A stretch of DNA of 64,000 nt, taken from contig NZ_BAKI01000004.1 of the NCBI RefSeq assembly GCF_000583655.1, forward strand, positions 1 to 64,000, given 5' to 3'. Position numbers and translations under genes: made by a program. Origin of the DNA: Lentilactobacillus farraginis DSM 18382 = JCM 14108. GTDB taxonomy: Bacteria > Bacillota > Bacilli > Lactobacillales > Lactobacillaceae. Below are positions 19,703 to 29,624 of the stretch, piece after piece. Position 1 is the first letter of the stretch. Each line of letters opens with the position of its first letter. Below the pieces are notes generated by a model. The model saw nothing but the letters and a program-made list of their open reading frames with translations, was not told where the DNA came from and made no database searches.

Positions 19703-20289
19703 CGTGACATTCTCCCTTCAATCCATTGCCAGACTTCGGCCTTCCCCTGTTTAGTCAGCGCTGAAAATAAGACTAACGGTTCATCTTGTCCCAAAGCCAA
19801 CGTCTTTCGAATTAACGAAGCCTGTTTATTCCACTTGCCACGGACTATTTTATCCATCTTGGTTGCAACGGTTAAAATATCGATGCCATAGTACTTCAGC
19901 CATTCATGCATCGTAATATCGTTGCTGGTCGGCGCGTGTCGACCATCGACCAATGCAATAACGCCTTTTAACTGCTGACGCTGAGTCAAATAGTTTTCAA
20001 TCATTTGCCCCCACTTTTCCCGATTGGCTTTAGAAGTTTTGGCATAGCCATATCCGGGGACATCAACAAAGAACAGCTTATCTTCGATATTGTAAAAATT
20101 CAGTGTCTGGGTTTTCCCAGGTTGACTGGAAGTTCTGGCGTAACCGTTTCGATTAATTAAAACGTTGGTTAAAGACGACTTGCCAACATTTGAACGACCA
20201 ACAAATGCAATTTCAGGGAATTGGGTATTGGGGTACTGTTTTTCTGCAACGGCACTAATAGTCAGTTCAACATTGTGGACCTCCATCAA
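19699..20289 (-). CDS. ysxC: Ribosome biogenesis GTPase EngB/YsxC
   Basis: 196 residues, typical TRAFAC GTPase of the EngB family: G1 [10 protein letters not shown] near residues 31-40, G3 DVPGYGYA near 75, G4 TKMD near 142, and the G5-like SALTKQG near 178. Essential in Firmicutes for large-subunit assembly. Two adjacent ATGs; either could be used, with AAAGGAATGG upstream. Gene order clpX-ysxC is conserved in Firmicutes. Coupled to the mazG-like gene downstream. Confidence 0.95.
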   Translation of the reverse strand: MMEVHNVELTISAVAEKQYPNTQFPEIAFVGRSNVGKSSLTNVLINRNGYARTSSQPGKTQTLNFYNIEDKLFFVDVPGYGYAKTSKANREKWGQMIENYLTQRQQLKGVIALVDGRHAPTSNDITMHEWLKYYGIDILTVATKMDKIVRGKWNKQASLIRKTLALGQDEPLVLFSALTKQGKAEVWQWIEGRMSR

Positions 20290-20330
20290 GTCACCATTCC
20301 TTTCTATGAAACCCTTTTAATTTTTAGACA

Positions 20331-20376
20331 AAAAAAGAGTCTGACGGTAAACTGATTAAAGTTTACATCAGACTCC
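20331..20376 (-). terminator. Terminator after clpX
   Basis: Minus-strand GAGTCTGATGTAAACTTT / AGTTTACCGTCAGACTC stem followed by TTTTTTTGTC. It lies between clpX and ysxC, so ysxC needs its own promoter or read-through. Confidence 0.88.
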
Positions 20377-20382
20377 CTTGGA

Positions 20383-21642
20383 TTACGATGCTTTTTTCAA
20401 CACCAATTCCGGTTCCGTGTGATCCGTAACCGTCTCTGGTGTAATAATCACTTTAGAAACATCGTTCCTGCTTGGCAGGTCAAACATAATGTCACGCATA
20501 ACGTCTTCAATAATTGAACGAAGGCCTCGTGCGCCGGTATTTCTGGCGATTGCTAACTGAGCCATCTTCTGAAGGGCCGCCGGCTGGAACTCAAGCTCGG
20601 CACCATCAAGTTCAATCAGCTTCTTATATTGCTTAACAAGCGCGTTCTTTGGTTCGGTTAAAATTCGAACCAAATCGTGTTCATCAAGTTTGTCCAATGC
20701 AGTTAAAATTGGTAATCGACCGATAAATTCAGGAATTAAGCCAAATTTCAACATATCTTCCGGAATAACCGATTGCATGATATTTTTGGAATTAACGTTT
20801 TTAGCCTCGTCAGAGTCGGTTCCAAAACCGATGGTCTTATCACCAAGGCGACTCTTAACAATGCCTTCAATCCCATCAAAGGCCCCGCCAACAATAAAGA
20901 GAATGTTGGTCGTATCAATTTGAATAAATTCTTGTTGCGGGTGCTTCCGACCACCCTGAGGTGGTACATTTGCAATTGTCCCTTCAAGAATCTTCAAAAG
21001 CGCCTGTTGGACACCTTCACCGGAAACGTCCCGCGTGATCGACACGTTTTCAGATTTCTTGGCAATTTTATCGATTTCATCGATATAAATAATGCCCTTT
21101 TCAGCTCTGTCAACGTCATAATCAGCATTTTGCAACAGCTTTAAAAGAATATTTTCGACATCTTCACCAACATAGCCGGCTTCCGTTAGCGTTGTCGCAT
21201 CAGCGATCGCAAACGGTACGTTTAAAATTTTGGCTAATGTTTGGGCTAAATAGGTTTTACCGGAACCGGTAGGACCAATAACACAAATATTACTCTTTTG
21301 AAGTTCCAAATCATCATTTGGATCGCTAACCATTTCATTGACACGCTTGTAATGGTTGTACACCGCAACTGCCAGCGTACGTTTAGCGTTCTCCTGGCCG
21401 ATGACATATTGGTTTAACTTATCGAGAATTTGTGCGGGGGTTAACACTTTCAAAAGATCGTCACCAGACGTCTTTTCAGGTGCTAATTCCTCGTCAATAA
21501 TTTCTTTACATAAGTCGATACATTCGTTACAAATGTAAACACCCGGCCCAGCAACGATTTTTTTAACCTGATCCTGTGTTTTACCACAAAAAGAACAGGT
21601 AATTGGGCCATTTGATTCGTTATCTTCGAACAATATATTCAC
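20383..21642 (-). CDS. clpX: ATP-dependent protease ATPase subunit ClpX
   Basis: 419 residues. N-terminal four-Cys zinc domain (CSFCGK near 17-22, CNECIDLC near 38-45), AAA+ module with Walker [12 protein letters not shown] near 120, Walker [11 protein letters not shown] near 184, pore-loop region [11 protein letters not shown], and the [15 protein letters not shown]-terminal small domain. Also carries the IGF-like tripeptide (KTIGFGT) that docks ClpP. Unfolds substrates for ClpP. GGAGGAGTGA precedes the ATG. Trigger factor lies immediately upstream, the usual Firmicute order. Confidence 0.97.
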   Translation of the reverse strand: MNILFEDNESNGPITCSFCGKTQDQVKKIVAGPGVYICNECIDLCKEIIDEELAPEKTSGDDLLKVLTPAQILDKLNQYVIGQENAKRTLAVAVYNHYKRVNEMVSDPNDDLELQKSNICVIGPTGSGKTYLAQTLAKILNVPFAIADATTLTEAGYVGEDVENILLKLLQNADYDVDRAEKGIIYIDEIDKIAKKSENVSITRDVSGEGVQQALLKILEGTIANVPPQGGRKHPQQEFIQIDTTNILFIVGGAFDGIEGIVKSRLGDKTIGFGTDSDEAKNVNSKNIMQSVIPEDMLKFGLIPEFIGRLPILTALDKLDEHDLVRILTEPKNALVKQYKKLIELDGAELEFQPAALQKMAQLAIARNTGARGLRSIIEDVMRDIMFDLPSRNDVSKVIITPETVTDHTEPELVLKKAS

Positions 21643-21785
21643 TCCTCCATCAAGAGTTGGAAGTTAATGCTGGTCAAACAATGGAGAACAGGAATAAGGC
21701 AACCAACTTGGGCTGTCATATTTATTCTCCAACTATACGTAACTTTAACATATAATAGTTAAATTGCAATCAGAAGGATCTACTT

Positions 21786-21820
21786 CAAAAAAAGACCCGT
21801 TATTAAAAACGGATCTTTTA
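21786..21820 (-). terminator. Terminator after tig
   Basis: Minus-strand AAAAGATCCGTTTTT / AACGGGTCTTTTTTT hairpin with a long T run. Confidence 0.85.
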
Positions 21821-21835
21821 ACGAAGAGACGGTTA

Positions 21836-23170
21836 CTACTTGGAGCTGTCTTCTTTAGCTTTGTCGTTTTTTGCTTCCGTTGACTTGGCTTCTTGCTTTG
21901 AAGAATCAACAATCAAGTCAATCGCTTTTTTAATGCCGATATCGTGCTTCAGCATATCATCAGTCAAGGCACTGCGAACAGCGTCTTCTTTCATGCCATA
22001 CTGAGTAGCCAAATCCTTTACCTCAGCTTTGATATCATCTTCGGTTGGGTTGATATTCTCAGCATCAACAATTGCTTCCAATACTAAATTGGTTTTTACA
22101 CGACGTTCAGCACCATCAGCAAACTGTTTCTTCAAATCTTCCGGCTTCGTACCAGTCAACTGGAAGTACATTTGTTGATTAATGCCTTGTTGCTGCATTC
22201 CTGCAAGATACTGATCCATCTGACGTTGAATATCTTCATCAAGCATTGCTTGTGGCACATCCTTGACTTCTGAATTATCAACAGCTTGGTTAATCGCAGC
22301 ATCTTCAATTGCTTCACGCGCTTCGTTCTTCTTTTGAGTCTTCAGATCTTCCTTGATCTTTTCTTTCAACTCATCAAGTGAATCAACGTCTTCATCAACG
22401 TCTTTAGCAAAGTCATCATCTAACTTAGGTAATTCCTTTGTTTTAACTTCATGAATCGTTGTCTTGAAAACGGCTTCTTTACCTTGAAGATCTTTTGCCT
22501 GGTAATCATCCGGGAAGGTAACCTTTACGTCAACTTCGTCACCAGCCTTGTGGCCGATTAACTGATCTTCGAAGCCGGGAATGAATGAATTTGAGCCCAA
22601 TTCTAATGAATGGTTCTTGGCACTGCCGCCTTCAAACGGCTTACCATCAACCGTACCATCAAAATCAATCACGACGGTATCGCCCTTTTCAGCAGCTTTA
22701 CCTTCTTTAAGCACTAATTCTGCTTCATTTTGCCGTTTCTTTTCAAGTTCGGCATCAATATCTTTCTGGTAAACTCGGGTATTTTGCTTTGGAACACTTA
22801 ATCCCTTGTAATTGCCTAACTTAACTTCCGGCTTAACAGTCACATTGGCTTTAATAACCCAAGGCTTGCCTTTTTCCATTGATTCAACGTCAATCTTTGG
22901 TTGATCAACCGGTTCAATTTTAGCTTCCTCAACGGCCTTTGCGTATTCGTCTGGCAATAGAATGTTCAGCGCATCCTCATATAATGCTTCTTCACCATAC
23001 ATCTGGTTGAAGATTGCCCGAGGCACTTTTCCTTTACGGAATCCAGGAACTCGAATACTGTTTTTATTTTTCTTAAATGCACGGTCTAAACCGCTTTTAA
23101 TAGAATCAGTACCAATTTCGAAAGTTAATTCACCATCGTTGGTACCTTTCTTTTCCCATTTTGCAGACAT
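21836..23170 (-). CDS. tig: Trigger factor chaperone
   Basis: 444 residues. N-terminal ribosome-binding domain with the GFRKGKVPR signature near residues 44-52, FKBP-type peptidyl-prolyl isomerase domain (about 160-245, [15 protein letters not shown] and the [14 protein letters not shown] motif), and a long helical C-terminal chaperone domain ending in a Lys/Glu/Ser-rich tail. It sits at the ribosome exit and shields nascent chains. ATG behind GGAGGAAAAAAG. Between tuf and clpX, each with its own terminator. Confidence 0.97.
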   Translation of the reverse strand: MSAKWEKKGTNDGELTFEIGTDSIKSGLDRAFKKNKNSIRVPGFRKGKVPRAIFNQMYGEEALYEDALNILLPDEYAKAVEEAKIEPVDQPKIDVESMEKGKPWVIKANVTVKPEVKLGNYKGLSVPKQNTRVYQKDIDAELEKKRQNEAELVLKEGKAAEKGDTVVIDFDGTVDGKPFEGGSAKNHSLELGSNSFIPGFEDQLIGHKAGDEVDVKVTFPDDYQAKDLQGKEAVFKTTIHEVKTKELPKLDDDFAKDVDEDVDSLDELKEKIKEDLKTQKKNEAREAIEDAAINQAVDNSEVKDVPQAMLDEDIQRQMDQYLAGMQQQGINQQMYFQLTGTKPEDLKKQFADGAERRVKTNLVLEAIVDAENINPTEDDIKAEVKDLATQYGMKEDAVRSALTDDMLKHDIGIKKAIDLIVDSSKQEAKSTEAKNDKAKEDSSK

Positions 23171-23301
23171 CTTTTTTCCTCCGAGACGACAAACTTATTT
23201 TTTACAATTCACAATTGCATAACATTGTTATTTTAACGTATTCACAGCAAAATGTAAAATGCAAAATAAATTTCCAATTAACCAAATCTTGCCTAAAAAG
23301 C

Positions 23302-23338
23302 AAAAAAGCCACAAGGATCACTCCTCACGGCTTTTTCA
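23302..23338 (-). terminator. Terminator after tuf
   Basis: Minus-strand AAAAGCCGTGAGGA / TCCTTGTGGCTTTTTT; every stem position pairs if G-T pairs are allowed. Strong T run. Confidence 0.85.
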
Positions 23339-23354
23339 ATATTAATTAGCGAAA

Positions 23355-24542
23355 TTAGTCTTTAACGTCACTAACAATACCGGCACCAACAGTATGGCCA
23401 CCTTCACGGATGGTAAACTTAGTACCCTTTTCAATGGCAACTGGCTTCGTTAATTCAACGTTGAATGTAACGTTATCACCAGGCATAACCATTTCAACGC
23501 CCTTTTCCAATTCGATAACACCGGTAACATCGGTAGTATGGAAGTAGAATTGTGGACGATAGTTTGAGAAGAATGGCGTATGACGGCCACCTTCTTCTTT
23601 AGTCAAGATATATACTTGGCCTTCAAACTGCTTGTGGGTTTGAATTGAACCAGGTGCGGCAAGAACTTGGCCACGAACAACTTGGTCACGATCGATACCA
23701 CGAAGAAGGACACCAACGTTATCGCCGGCTTGACCTTCGTCAAGTGTCTTACGGAACATTTCCAAACCAGTAACAGTTGATTTCAAAACATCGTCAACCA
23801 AACCAACGATTTCAACTTCGTCACCAATCTTAACAACACCACGATCAATACGACCTGAAGCAACAGTACCACGACCAGTGATCGTAAATACGTCTTCAAC
23901 CGGCATTAAGAATGGCTTGCTGTCATCACGTTCTGGAGTTGGGATATATTCATCAACGATATCCATTAAGTCAAGGATAACTTGTTCTTGTTCCTTGTCG
24001 CCTTCAAGTGCCTTAAGAGCAGATCCACGGACAACAGGAACATCGTCACCAGGATAATCGTATTCAGAAAGTAACTCACGAACTTCCATTTCAACCAAGT
24101 CAATTAATTCGTCATCGTCAACCAAATCAGTCTTGTTCAAGAAGACAACGATGTAGTCAACACCAACTTGGTGGGCAAGCAAAATATGCTCACGAGTTTG
24201 TGGCATAGGACCATCAGTTGCAGCAACAACCAAGATGGCACCATCCATTTGAGCGGCACCGGTAATCATGTTCTTGATGTAATCAGCATGTCCTGGGGCA
24301 TCAATATGCGCATAGTGACGCTTTTCAGTTTCGTACTCAACGTGGGCAGTGTTGATAGTAATACCACGTTCACGTTCCTCTGGTGCTGCATCGATATCAG
24401 CATAATCTTCAGCCTTTGCCAGACCTTTAGAAGCTAATACCTTCGTAATTGCAGCAGTCAAAGTAGTTTTCCCATGATCAATATGGCCAATAGTACCAAT
24501 ATTTACATGGGGTTTTGTTCTTTCATAATGTTCTTTTGCCAT
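23355..24542 (-). CDS. tuf: Elongation factor Tu
   Basis: 395 residues, full length. GTPase motifs [10 protein letters not shown] near residue 19, [12 protein letters not shown] near 81, NKTD near 136 (NKCD in many species, NKTD here) and SALK near 174. Domains II and III follow with the [12 protein letters not shown] and [14 protein letters not shown] segments. Delivers aminoacyl-tRNA to the ribosome. Two good promoters lie upstream, as expected for a heavily expressed gene. Not in a str operon here; it stands alone between the TPR-like gene and tig. Confidence 0.98.
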   Translation of the reverse strand: MAKEHYERTKPHVNIGTIGHIDHGKTTLTAAITKVLASKGLAKAEDYADIDAAPEERERGITINTAHVEYETEKRHYAHIDAPGHADYIKNMITGAAQMDGAILVVAATDGPMPQTREHILLAHQVGVDYIVVFLNKTDLVDDDELIDLVEMEVRELLSEYDYPGDDVPVVRGSALKALEGDKEQEQVILDLMDIVDEYIPTPERDDSKPFLMPVEDVFTITGRGTVASGRIDRGVVKIGDEVEIVGLVDDVLKSTVTGLEMFRKTLDEGQAGDNVGVLLRGIDRDQVVRGQVLAAPGSIQTHKQFEGQVYILTKEEGGRHTPFFSNYRPQFYFHTTDVTGVIELEKGVEMVMPGDNVTFNVELTKPVAIEKGTKFTIREGGHTVGAGIVSDVKD

Positions 24543-24605
24543 TAATGAAACCTCCTGTTGTTTTCAAGAATTACATCAATTCGCATCAATGCATTTCTAA
24601 ATGAT

Positions 24606-24691
24606 ATTATACTACATCTTCTTGAAAAGACAAAGCAGTCTAATTTCGAAGAATCCTTAAGTATTATATCGATACTTAAATTGTTTGTAAA
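24606..24691 (-). promoter_or_regulatory. Tandem promoters of tuf
   Basis: Two sigma-A type promoters on the minus strand: distal TTTACA (24686-24691) with a 17-base spacer to TATAAT (24663-24668), and proximal TTGTCT (24628-24633) with a 16-base spacer to TATAAT (24606-24611). Both -10 boxes are perfect. Confidence 0.78.
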
Positions 24692-24724
24692 CAGATTATT
24701 ATCGTTTTCTCGAAATATTTTTCT

Positions 24725-25654
24725 TTAAACGAATTTCATAAAACTTTCTGCTTGGTGAATTTGCTTAATCCATGCCATCATTTCCTGTTGAAACGGCTTT
24801 GGATGGGTCAAATGGCTGCCAAACAAATCAGCTGCTATTATTTGAACCCAAAAAGCTGAATCTTGAATTACCTTGTCGAAGAACGGATAAATATAACTGC
24901 TTTGCGTAAAAAGCTCTTTTTCCATCAACTGGTACTTGATTGGATCATCGGCCGCGTATAATCGGTCAATTTCCCGAAGTGCGTCAGTTAAAGCCGCATA
25001 ATCAGCCAACGATTTTAATTTCGGAATCGAAATCTGATAATTCTGTTTATCAAGCCAATTAAGCGTGACCGTTTTCTCACTGGCCATAGCCTGTAGTTGT
25101 AATAACACCTGCGTTTTGGACACCTGCCAGCCAAACGGATCGGTTAGCATTGTTTCAGCTGCTGTCAAATACTCATCAAATGGTAGTTTCAGAGCCGCAG
25201 TCACCACCTGAACCTGCTGATAGGCGGCCAGTGACCCTAGATGGGCAAACCGACTGGCTGCTTGTCTCAGCACTGATTGATTCTCAGTTCGATAAGCAGT
25301 CTCTTGTTTGATAATTTCAGCTTTCCAAGCGCTTTGCCTTGATCCCGAAACGTGGCTTAAAATTTCTCGTGCCAAAATAAACGCGTGATTTTGTAACGTA
25401 ATTTTAAAAATCCCCGGTAAATAATCAGGTTTATCAAAAAGGTGATCGCGATAATCAAACACAATTTGATAAGCGTCTTCAATCCGCTTTAAATTGGATA
25501 AGGCTTGGGCCATTAATAAATGGATTTGACTGTCTTCCGGGTACTTTTTCTCCAAGTGTTCGGTTTTATTTAAAACCTGATGAAATTTATGATCGCGTAG
25601 ATCTGCCTCAGCACTCCAAAAGATGACCCGATCATTTTTTGAAAGTGTGCTCAT
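24725..25654 (-). CDS. TPR-like helical protein of unknown function
   Basis: 309 residues from the ATG placed behind GGGGAGATAGCG; a longer reading to 25708 has no better site. All-helical, with tetratricopeptide-like pairs in the first half (LRDHKFHQVLNK...EKKYPEDSQIHLLMAQALSNLKR region). The second half has no recognised motif. No signal peptide or membrane segment, so it is probably a cytosolic scaffold. Homologues are commonly found near rnjB/tuf in lactobacilli, but the role is unknown. Read-through from rnjB-side transcription is not expected since its upstream neighbour on this strand is tuf's 5' side; rather it follows rnjB by 129 bases on the same strand. Confidence 0.7.
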   Translation of the reverse strand: MSTLSKNDRVIFWSAEADLRDHKFHQVLNKTEHLEKKYPEDSQIHLLMAQALSNLKRIEDAYQIVFDYRDHLFDKPDYLPGIFKITLQNHAFILAREILSHVSGSRQSAWKAEIIKQETAYRTENQSVLRQAASRFAHLGSLAAYQQVQVVTAALKLPFDEYLTAAETMLTDPFGWQVSKTQVLLQLQAMASEKTVTLNWLDKQNYQISIPKLKSLADYAALTDALREIDRLYAADDPIKYQLMEKELFTQSSYIYPFFDKVIQDSAFWVQIIAADLFGSHLTHPKPFQQEMMAWIKQIHQAESFMKFV

Positions 25655-25783
25655 CGCTATCTCCCCATTTGCCGTTTTTGGCATAAACAGATTTAATCTT
25701 GGTATCACAATAAAGCAGTGGCCGAACCCAACTCAAAAATGGCTGTTTTTGCCCGACCCCTGCTTTTATAAATTGTTAAAAGT

Positions 25784-27520
25784 TTATTTTTGTTCTTTAA
25801 CTGCGGATTTGGCCGTTCTCTTGGCGTGCTTTTTATTAACCCGCTTATGATGCTGATTAACTTCCATGATAACCGGCAGAATCACCGGCCGGCGCTTGGT
25901 CTGCTTATAAAGGTAATCGCTCAGCGTCTCCCGGACATCCTGCTTCAAATTACTCCAGTCAAATTCTTTGTGATCTAAATTGCTCCGAACCGTCTTTTCA
26001 ATAATGCCGGCAGCTTCTGCCATGAGGTTCTTATTAGCCTTAACATATACAAAGCCTCTTGAAGTCAGTTTGGGCTGAGAAACAATTCGTTTTTTCTTTC
26101 GGTCGATCGTTACAACAGCAACAAAAATGCCATCTTCAGACAAAACCTTCCGATCACGCAGAACAATATTACCGATGTCGCCAATACCGATACCGTCAAT
26201 CATCGTGTCAGCAACTGGTGCACTGCCGCTGATCCACATTTCATCTTTATTAACCGAAACAATGTCGCCTTTATCCGGAATAAAGATTCGATCATCGGTA
26301 AAGCCAACCTGTTTGGCCAATTGTGCATGGGCTTCCAATAGACGATATTCACCGGAAACCGGAATTAAAAACTTCGGCTTTAATAAATTCATTATTAATT
26401 GCAGATCGGTTTGACTGGCATCACCAGATGAATTCATCTGGTCGGAAATCATTTCAACCTCACCATCGGCCCGGTAAACCATATCCCGGGTTTTGGCAAC
26501 GGTTGTTTCCATTGCCGTTGAAGGGGTCGTCGTGATAAATACCAAGTCATTGGGTTCAATATTGATATCCCCCTGCTCCTTATTGGCCATTCTTTGAATT
26601 GCCTTAATCGGCTCACCCATTTTACCGGTTTGGATGATAACAACTTTATCAGCCGGTAATTGGTTCAGTTCCTTCACGGAATCGATCAGTAAATCATCTA
26701 CCGGCAGCTTTAACGTATGCAGCCGTAGGGCCGTTTTAACAATTCGTTCAAGATCATGACCGGTTAGAAAAACCCGTCTACCGGTTTCCGCAGCCGCATT
26801 AAAGACCTGCTGCATCCGCAAAATGTTTGAAGCAACACTGGCTACCACGATTCGGCTGTCATGATAGTGAAAGGTCTCTGTAATGTAAGCACCGATTTTT
26901 TTCTCAGACGCACTGGCTGCTGGATTTTCCGCATTTCCGGAGTCACTTAGCAGCGCCAAAACACCTTCATCACCTAACCGGGTCAATGCGGAATAATTTG
27001 TCTGATACAGCGGCGCCGCCGTTTGGTCAAATTTAAAATCGCCAGTATAAACAACCACACCTTCTGCGGTATGCAGCGCGATTCCCAAAGAGCCCGGAAT
27101 TGAATGCGTTGTTTTGAAAAATGTTACCTTAACATCATCAAAATCAATTTCCGATCGTTCACTAACAATATGGAAATCATCAAAATCATGAAGCTGCTCA
27201 GAGTCGGCAACGTTGAGTTTGGCCAATTCAATCGTCATTTGAGAGCCAAACACCGGCACATCAAACTCACTTAAAAAGTAAGAAATTGCACCAATTGCAT
27301 CTGCATGTCCGTGCGTTAGAAAGACGCCGACAATTCGATCTTTATTTTCTTTCAAATAACTAAAATCAGGAATAACTACATCAATTCCCAACAATTCATT
27401 TTCGGGATATTTTAGACCACAGTCCAAAATATAAATCCCGCCATTGATGTCAATCGCGTACATGTTTTTTCCATTTTCGCGAACACCACCAATAGCCATA
27501 ATCTTTACTTCGTTTTTCAT
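25784..27520 (-). CDS. rnjB: Ribonuclease J2
   Basis: 578 residues: metallo-beta-lactamase fold, beta-CASP insertion and C-terminal domain. The zinc motif reads HGHADAIGA instead of the HGHEDHIGG found in the second RNase J of this window (47.3 kb), so the DH pair is replaced. That is the known pattern of the weakly active J2 partner. Later motifs GDFKFDQT, SDSGNAE, SGDASQTD and PVSGEYR are present. J1 and J2 form a complex for 5'-3' decay and endonucleolytic processing of RNA. ATG start behind GAGGTGAAAC. Downstream of rpsO, a common Firmicute neighbourhood. Confidence 0.92.
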   Translation of the reverse strand: MKNEVKIMAIGGVRENGKNMYAIDINGGIYILDCGLKYPENELLGIDVVIPDFSYLKENKDRIVGVFLTHGHADAIGAISYFLSEFDVPVFGSQMTIELAKLNVADSEQLHDFDDFHIVSERSEIDFDDVKVTFFKTTHSIPGSLGIALHTAEGVVVYTGDFKFDQTAAPLYQTNYSALTRLGDEGVLALLSDSGNAENPAASASEKKIGAYITETFHYHDSRIVVASVASNILRMQQVFNAAAETGRRVFLTGHDLERIVKTALRLHTLKLPVDDLLIDSVKELNQLPADKVVIIQTGKMGEPIKAIQRMANKEQGDINIEPNDLVFITTTPSTAMETTVAKTRDMVYRADGEVEMISDQMNSSGDASQTDLQLIMNLLKPKFLIPVSGEYRLLEAHAQLAKQVGFTDDRIFIPDKGDIVSVNKDEMWISGSAPVADTMIDGIGIGDIGNIVLRDRKVLSEDGIFVAVVTIDRKKKRIVSQPKLTSRGFVYVKANKNLMAEAAGIIEKTVRSNLDHKEFDWSNLKQDVRETLSDYLYKQTKRRPVILPVIMEVNQHHKRVNKKHAKRTAKSAVKEQK

Positions 27521-27629
27521 GTTTCACCTCAAAAATAATATTATGCTTTTTTTAACGTTCGAATTCAGCTTCTTTTAGTTTACCATATTTTCGCAAAACA
27601 ACCGAATTTTTCCGCCAGAAAGCAAGCAC

Positions 27630-27673
27630 AAAAAGTCGTGGTCAAGCCAAAAAGGCCCAACCACGACTTTTGA
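27630..27673 (-). terminator. Terminator after rpsO
   Basis: AAAAGTCGTGGTTGGGCC / AAGCCACGACTTTT-type stem (AAAAGTCGTGGT with ACCACGACTTTT), T runs on both sides. Lies between rpsO and rnjB. Confidence 0.85.
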
Positions 27674-27709
27674 AAAACAAATAATTGATTTGTTTTAATT
27701 TTAAAAATA

Positions 27710-27979
27710 TTAACGACGCAATCCCAAACTCTTAATCAAATCACGATAACGGGTAACATCCTTATTACGCAGGTATGCCAACAAGTTACGGCGATGACCA
27801 ATCTTCTTCATAAGACCACGTTGTGAATGATAATCCTTACGGTGGTTCTTCATGTGAATGTTGATTTCATTGATATCTGCTGTTAAAATTGCAATTTGAA
27901 CCTCTGCAGAACCGGTGTCACCTTCATGACGCGCGTATTTCTTGATAAGTTCATTTTTTTCTGCTTGTGTAACTGCCAT
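27710..27979 (-). CDS. rpsO: 30S ribosomal protein S15
   Basis: 89 residues, full length. Conserved [13 protein letters not shown] near 18-30, [11 protein letters not shown] near 46-56 and the [13 protein letters not shown]-binding stretch near 61-70. Primary binder of the 16S rRNA central domain. AAAAGGTGG upstream of the ATG. Preceded by a roughly 95-base leader from a good promoter, which could hold an autoregulatory fold. Confidence 0.98.
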   Translation of the reverse strand: MAVTQAEKNELIKKYARHEGDTGSAEVQIAILTADINEINIHMKNHRKDYHSQRGLMKKIGHRRNLLAYLRNKDVTRYRDLIKSLGLRR

Positions 27980-28104
27980 AATTATATTTCCACCTTTTCT
28001 TAAAATGATCCGACGACTGAGTCAGCGGCAGTGGTACCGACAAACTAAGTCGAAGGTCTGTAGCACACAAAGAACAGTATACCTAAATTACGCAATAAAC
28101 ACAA
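27980..28104 (-). promoter_or_regulatory. rpsO promoter and structured leader
   Basis: Minus-strand promoter TTGTGT (28099-28104), 17-base spacer, TATACT (28076-28081). The leader that follows contains complementary segments CGAC...GTCG and CTGACTCAG/CGACTTAG-like stretches before the AAGGTGG site. S15 leaders in several phyla bind S15 and shut off translation. Whether this one does is inference; the sequence only shows that paired segments exist. Confidence 0.5.
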
Positions 28105-28135
28105 GCAAATCTTTTCGATTCAAGTTTAGTTGTGC

Positions 28136-28164
28136 TTGCAATCCCCCCGCCAGTTTTGTATAAT
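28136..28164 (+). promoter_or_regulatory. Promoter of rpsT
   Basis: TTGCAA at 28136-28141, 17-base spacer, perfect TATAAT at 28159-28164. Divergent from the rpsO promoter, the two -35 boxes being about 30 bases apart. Confidence 0.8.
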
Positions 28165-28218
28165 GGTGCTTGTTGAAATTTAATATTTTTACCAAGAATT
28201 CCCTCGGAGGTGAATCCA

Positions 28219-28473
28219 ATGCCAATTATCAAATCAGCTATCGAACGCGTAAAGACTAACGAAAAAGCTCAAAAACGAAACGCAGCGCAATTGAGTACTT
28301 ATCGGACAGCTGTTAAGAAGTTTGAAAAAGCGCAACTTAACGGTTCAGACGATGCTAAAGAACTTTACATTAACGCAATTAGCGCTATTGATCGTGCCAA
28401 GTCAAAAGGATTGATCAAGGCCAACAAAGCTGCTCGTGACAAGTCACGGTTAACAGCCCGTTTAGCTAAATAA
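28219..28473 (+). CDS. rpsT: 30S ribosomal protein S20
   Basis: 84 residues starting [17 protein letters not shown], the standard S20 N-terminus; GGAGG lies eight bases before this ATG, which excludes the in-frame GTG at 28210. Basic helical bundle with [16 protein letters not shown] at the C-terminus. Binds 16S rRNA in the body of the small subunit. Stands alone with its own promoter and terminator, as in other Firmicutes. Confidence 0.97.
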   Translation: MPIIKSAIERVKTNEKAQKRNAAQLSTYRTAVKKFEKAQLNGSDDAKELYINAISAIDRAKSKGLIKANKAARDKSRLTARLAK

Positions 28474-28482
28474 TCAAATTGA

Positions 28483-28517
28483 GTTGTTAGTCACTTACAT
28501 ACTAGCAACTTTTTTAT
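28483..28517 (+). terminator. Terminator after rpsT
   Basis: GTTGTTAG ... CTAGCAAC stem followed by TTTTTTATT. Confidence 0.7.
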
Positions 28518-28536
28518 TACACATCGACTATGTCAC

Positions 28537-28590
28537 AAAAGGTCTGATTTTAAGAACCCCGTTGGGGATATCTTAAAATCAGACCTTTTT
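28537..28590. terminator. Strong bidirectional terminator between rpsT and holA
   Basis: AAAAGGTCTGATTTTAAGA pairs with TCTTAAAATCAGACCTTTTT around a CCCCGTTGGGG apex. Ends the com-holA transcript on the minus strand and backs up the rpsT terminator. Confidence 0.88.
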
Positions 28591-28595
28591 AATAG

Positions 28596-29624
28596 CTAAG
28601 CATGGTTCGGTCGCATAAACTTTAACAGGAAAAGCTCAAACAATAGTTCCGGTGATCGATTTGACGACTTCATTTCCCGTTCGGTCTCGACCAATCCCAG
28701 ATAAGCGTCCTTAAGTTCCTGATAATTAAAATGACGAACCGTTTGTAAAGCCAGTTTAACCCGGTATGGGTGAACCTTTAAGCTGGCTGCCAGATTTCCT
28801 TGTGAGTATCCGTGCTTTTGAAGAATCATGACTTGGATTAACAATCGAAATTGTTGAATCAAAACCGCATTAATACCAATCGGCTCTTGGCTTTCCAAAA
28901 TTAAGTTTCGATAAATGTCCATTGATTCTTTGGCATTCTTTTTCAAAACACTATTAACCAAATCAAAGACACTCTGCTCAACCGAAGGGCTCACAAGACC
29001 ATTTACAGCAGTCAACGTTATTTTCTTGGTATCTTTATTGTATAAAAATAGTTTTGGCAGATCATTCATCATCGTTGTCAATTGCCCGGAAGTCAACTGC
29101 ATCATTCGTTCGAGCGCACTTTCATCAATTGTGTAACCTGCTTCTGTTATTCGCTTTTTTACCGTTGACTTAATTTCGCTTTCCCTAAGCTTGCCAATTT
29201 CAACCGTCGTTGCAACTTTCTTCAACGCCTTGGTAATCTTTTTTCTCGAATCAAGCTTTTCATAGGGGGCAAAAATCACCATGATTGTTGAACTTTCGGG
29301 GCGCTGCAGGTAATTCAAAAAGTCATCCACATGATGCTCGACTTTTGCTTTCACCCGCAATCCGGTTAAAAAGTACGGCCGATTAATCATAACCAACCGG
29401 CGGTCACCAAAAAAAGGAACCGAAACCGCGTCTTCTACGGCACTGGAAATTGGCGTTTCCTCCATATCGTAGCTCCCGATGTTCATCGATCGCTCCTCTT
29501 GGGGAATTAGCGCAGTAAACGCCCGTTTAATTTGATCCGACAGGTAAGCTTGGTCACCGAGAATTAAATAAACGCTGTCGGTTTTATTTTGTTTTAACTG
29601 ACTTATTAATTGTGAAAAATTCAT
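28596..29624 (-). CDS. holA: DNA polymerase III subunit delta
   Basis: 342 residues. Clamp-loader delta subunit: N-terminal YLILGDQAYLSDQIKRA, IGSYDMEE, then the degenerate AAA+ region and the helical collar with QFRLLIQVMILQKHG and VHPYRVKLALQTVR. It opens the beta clamp. The ATG overlaps the stop of comEC by four bases, so it is coupled to the competence gene, a conserved Firmicute arrangement. Confidence 0.93.
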   Translation of the reverse strand: MNFSQLISQLKQNKTDSVYLILGDQAYLSDQIKRAFTALIPQEERSMNIGSYDMEETPISSAVEDAVSVPFFGDRRLVMINRPYFLTGLRVKAKVEHHVDDFLNYLQRPESSTIMVIFAPYEKLDSRKKITKALKKVATTVEIGKLRESEIKSTVKKRITEAGYTIDESALERMMQLTSGQLTTMMNDLPKLFLYNKDTKKITLTAVNGLVSPSVEQSVFDLVNSVLKKNAKESMDIYRNLILESQEPIGINAVLIQQFRLLIQVMILQKHGYSQGNLAASLKVHPYRVKLALQTVRHFNYQELKDAYLGLVETEREMKSSNRSPELLFELFLLKFMRPNHA

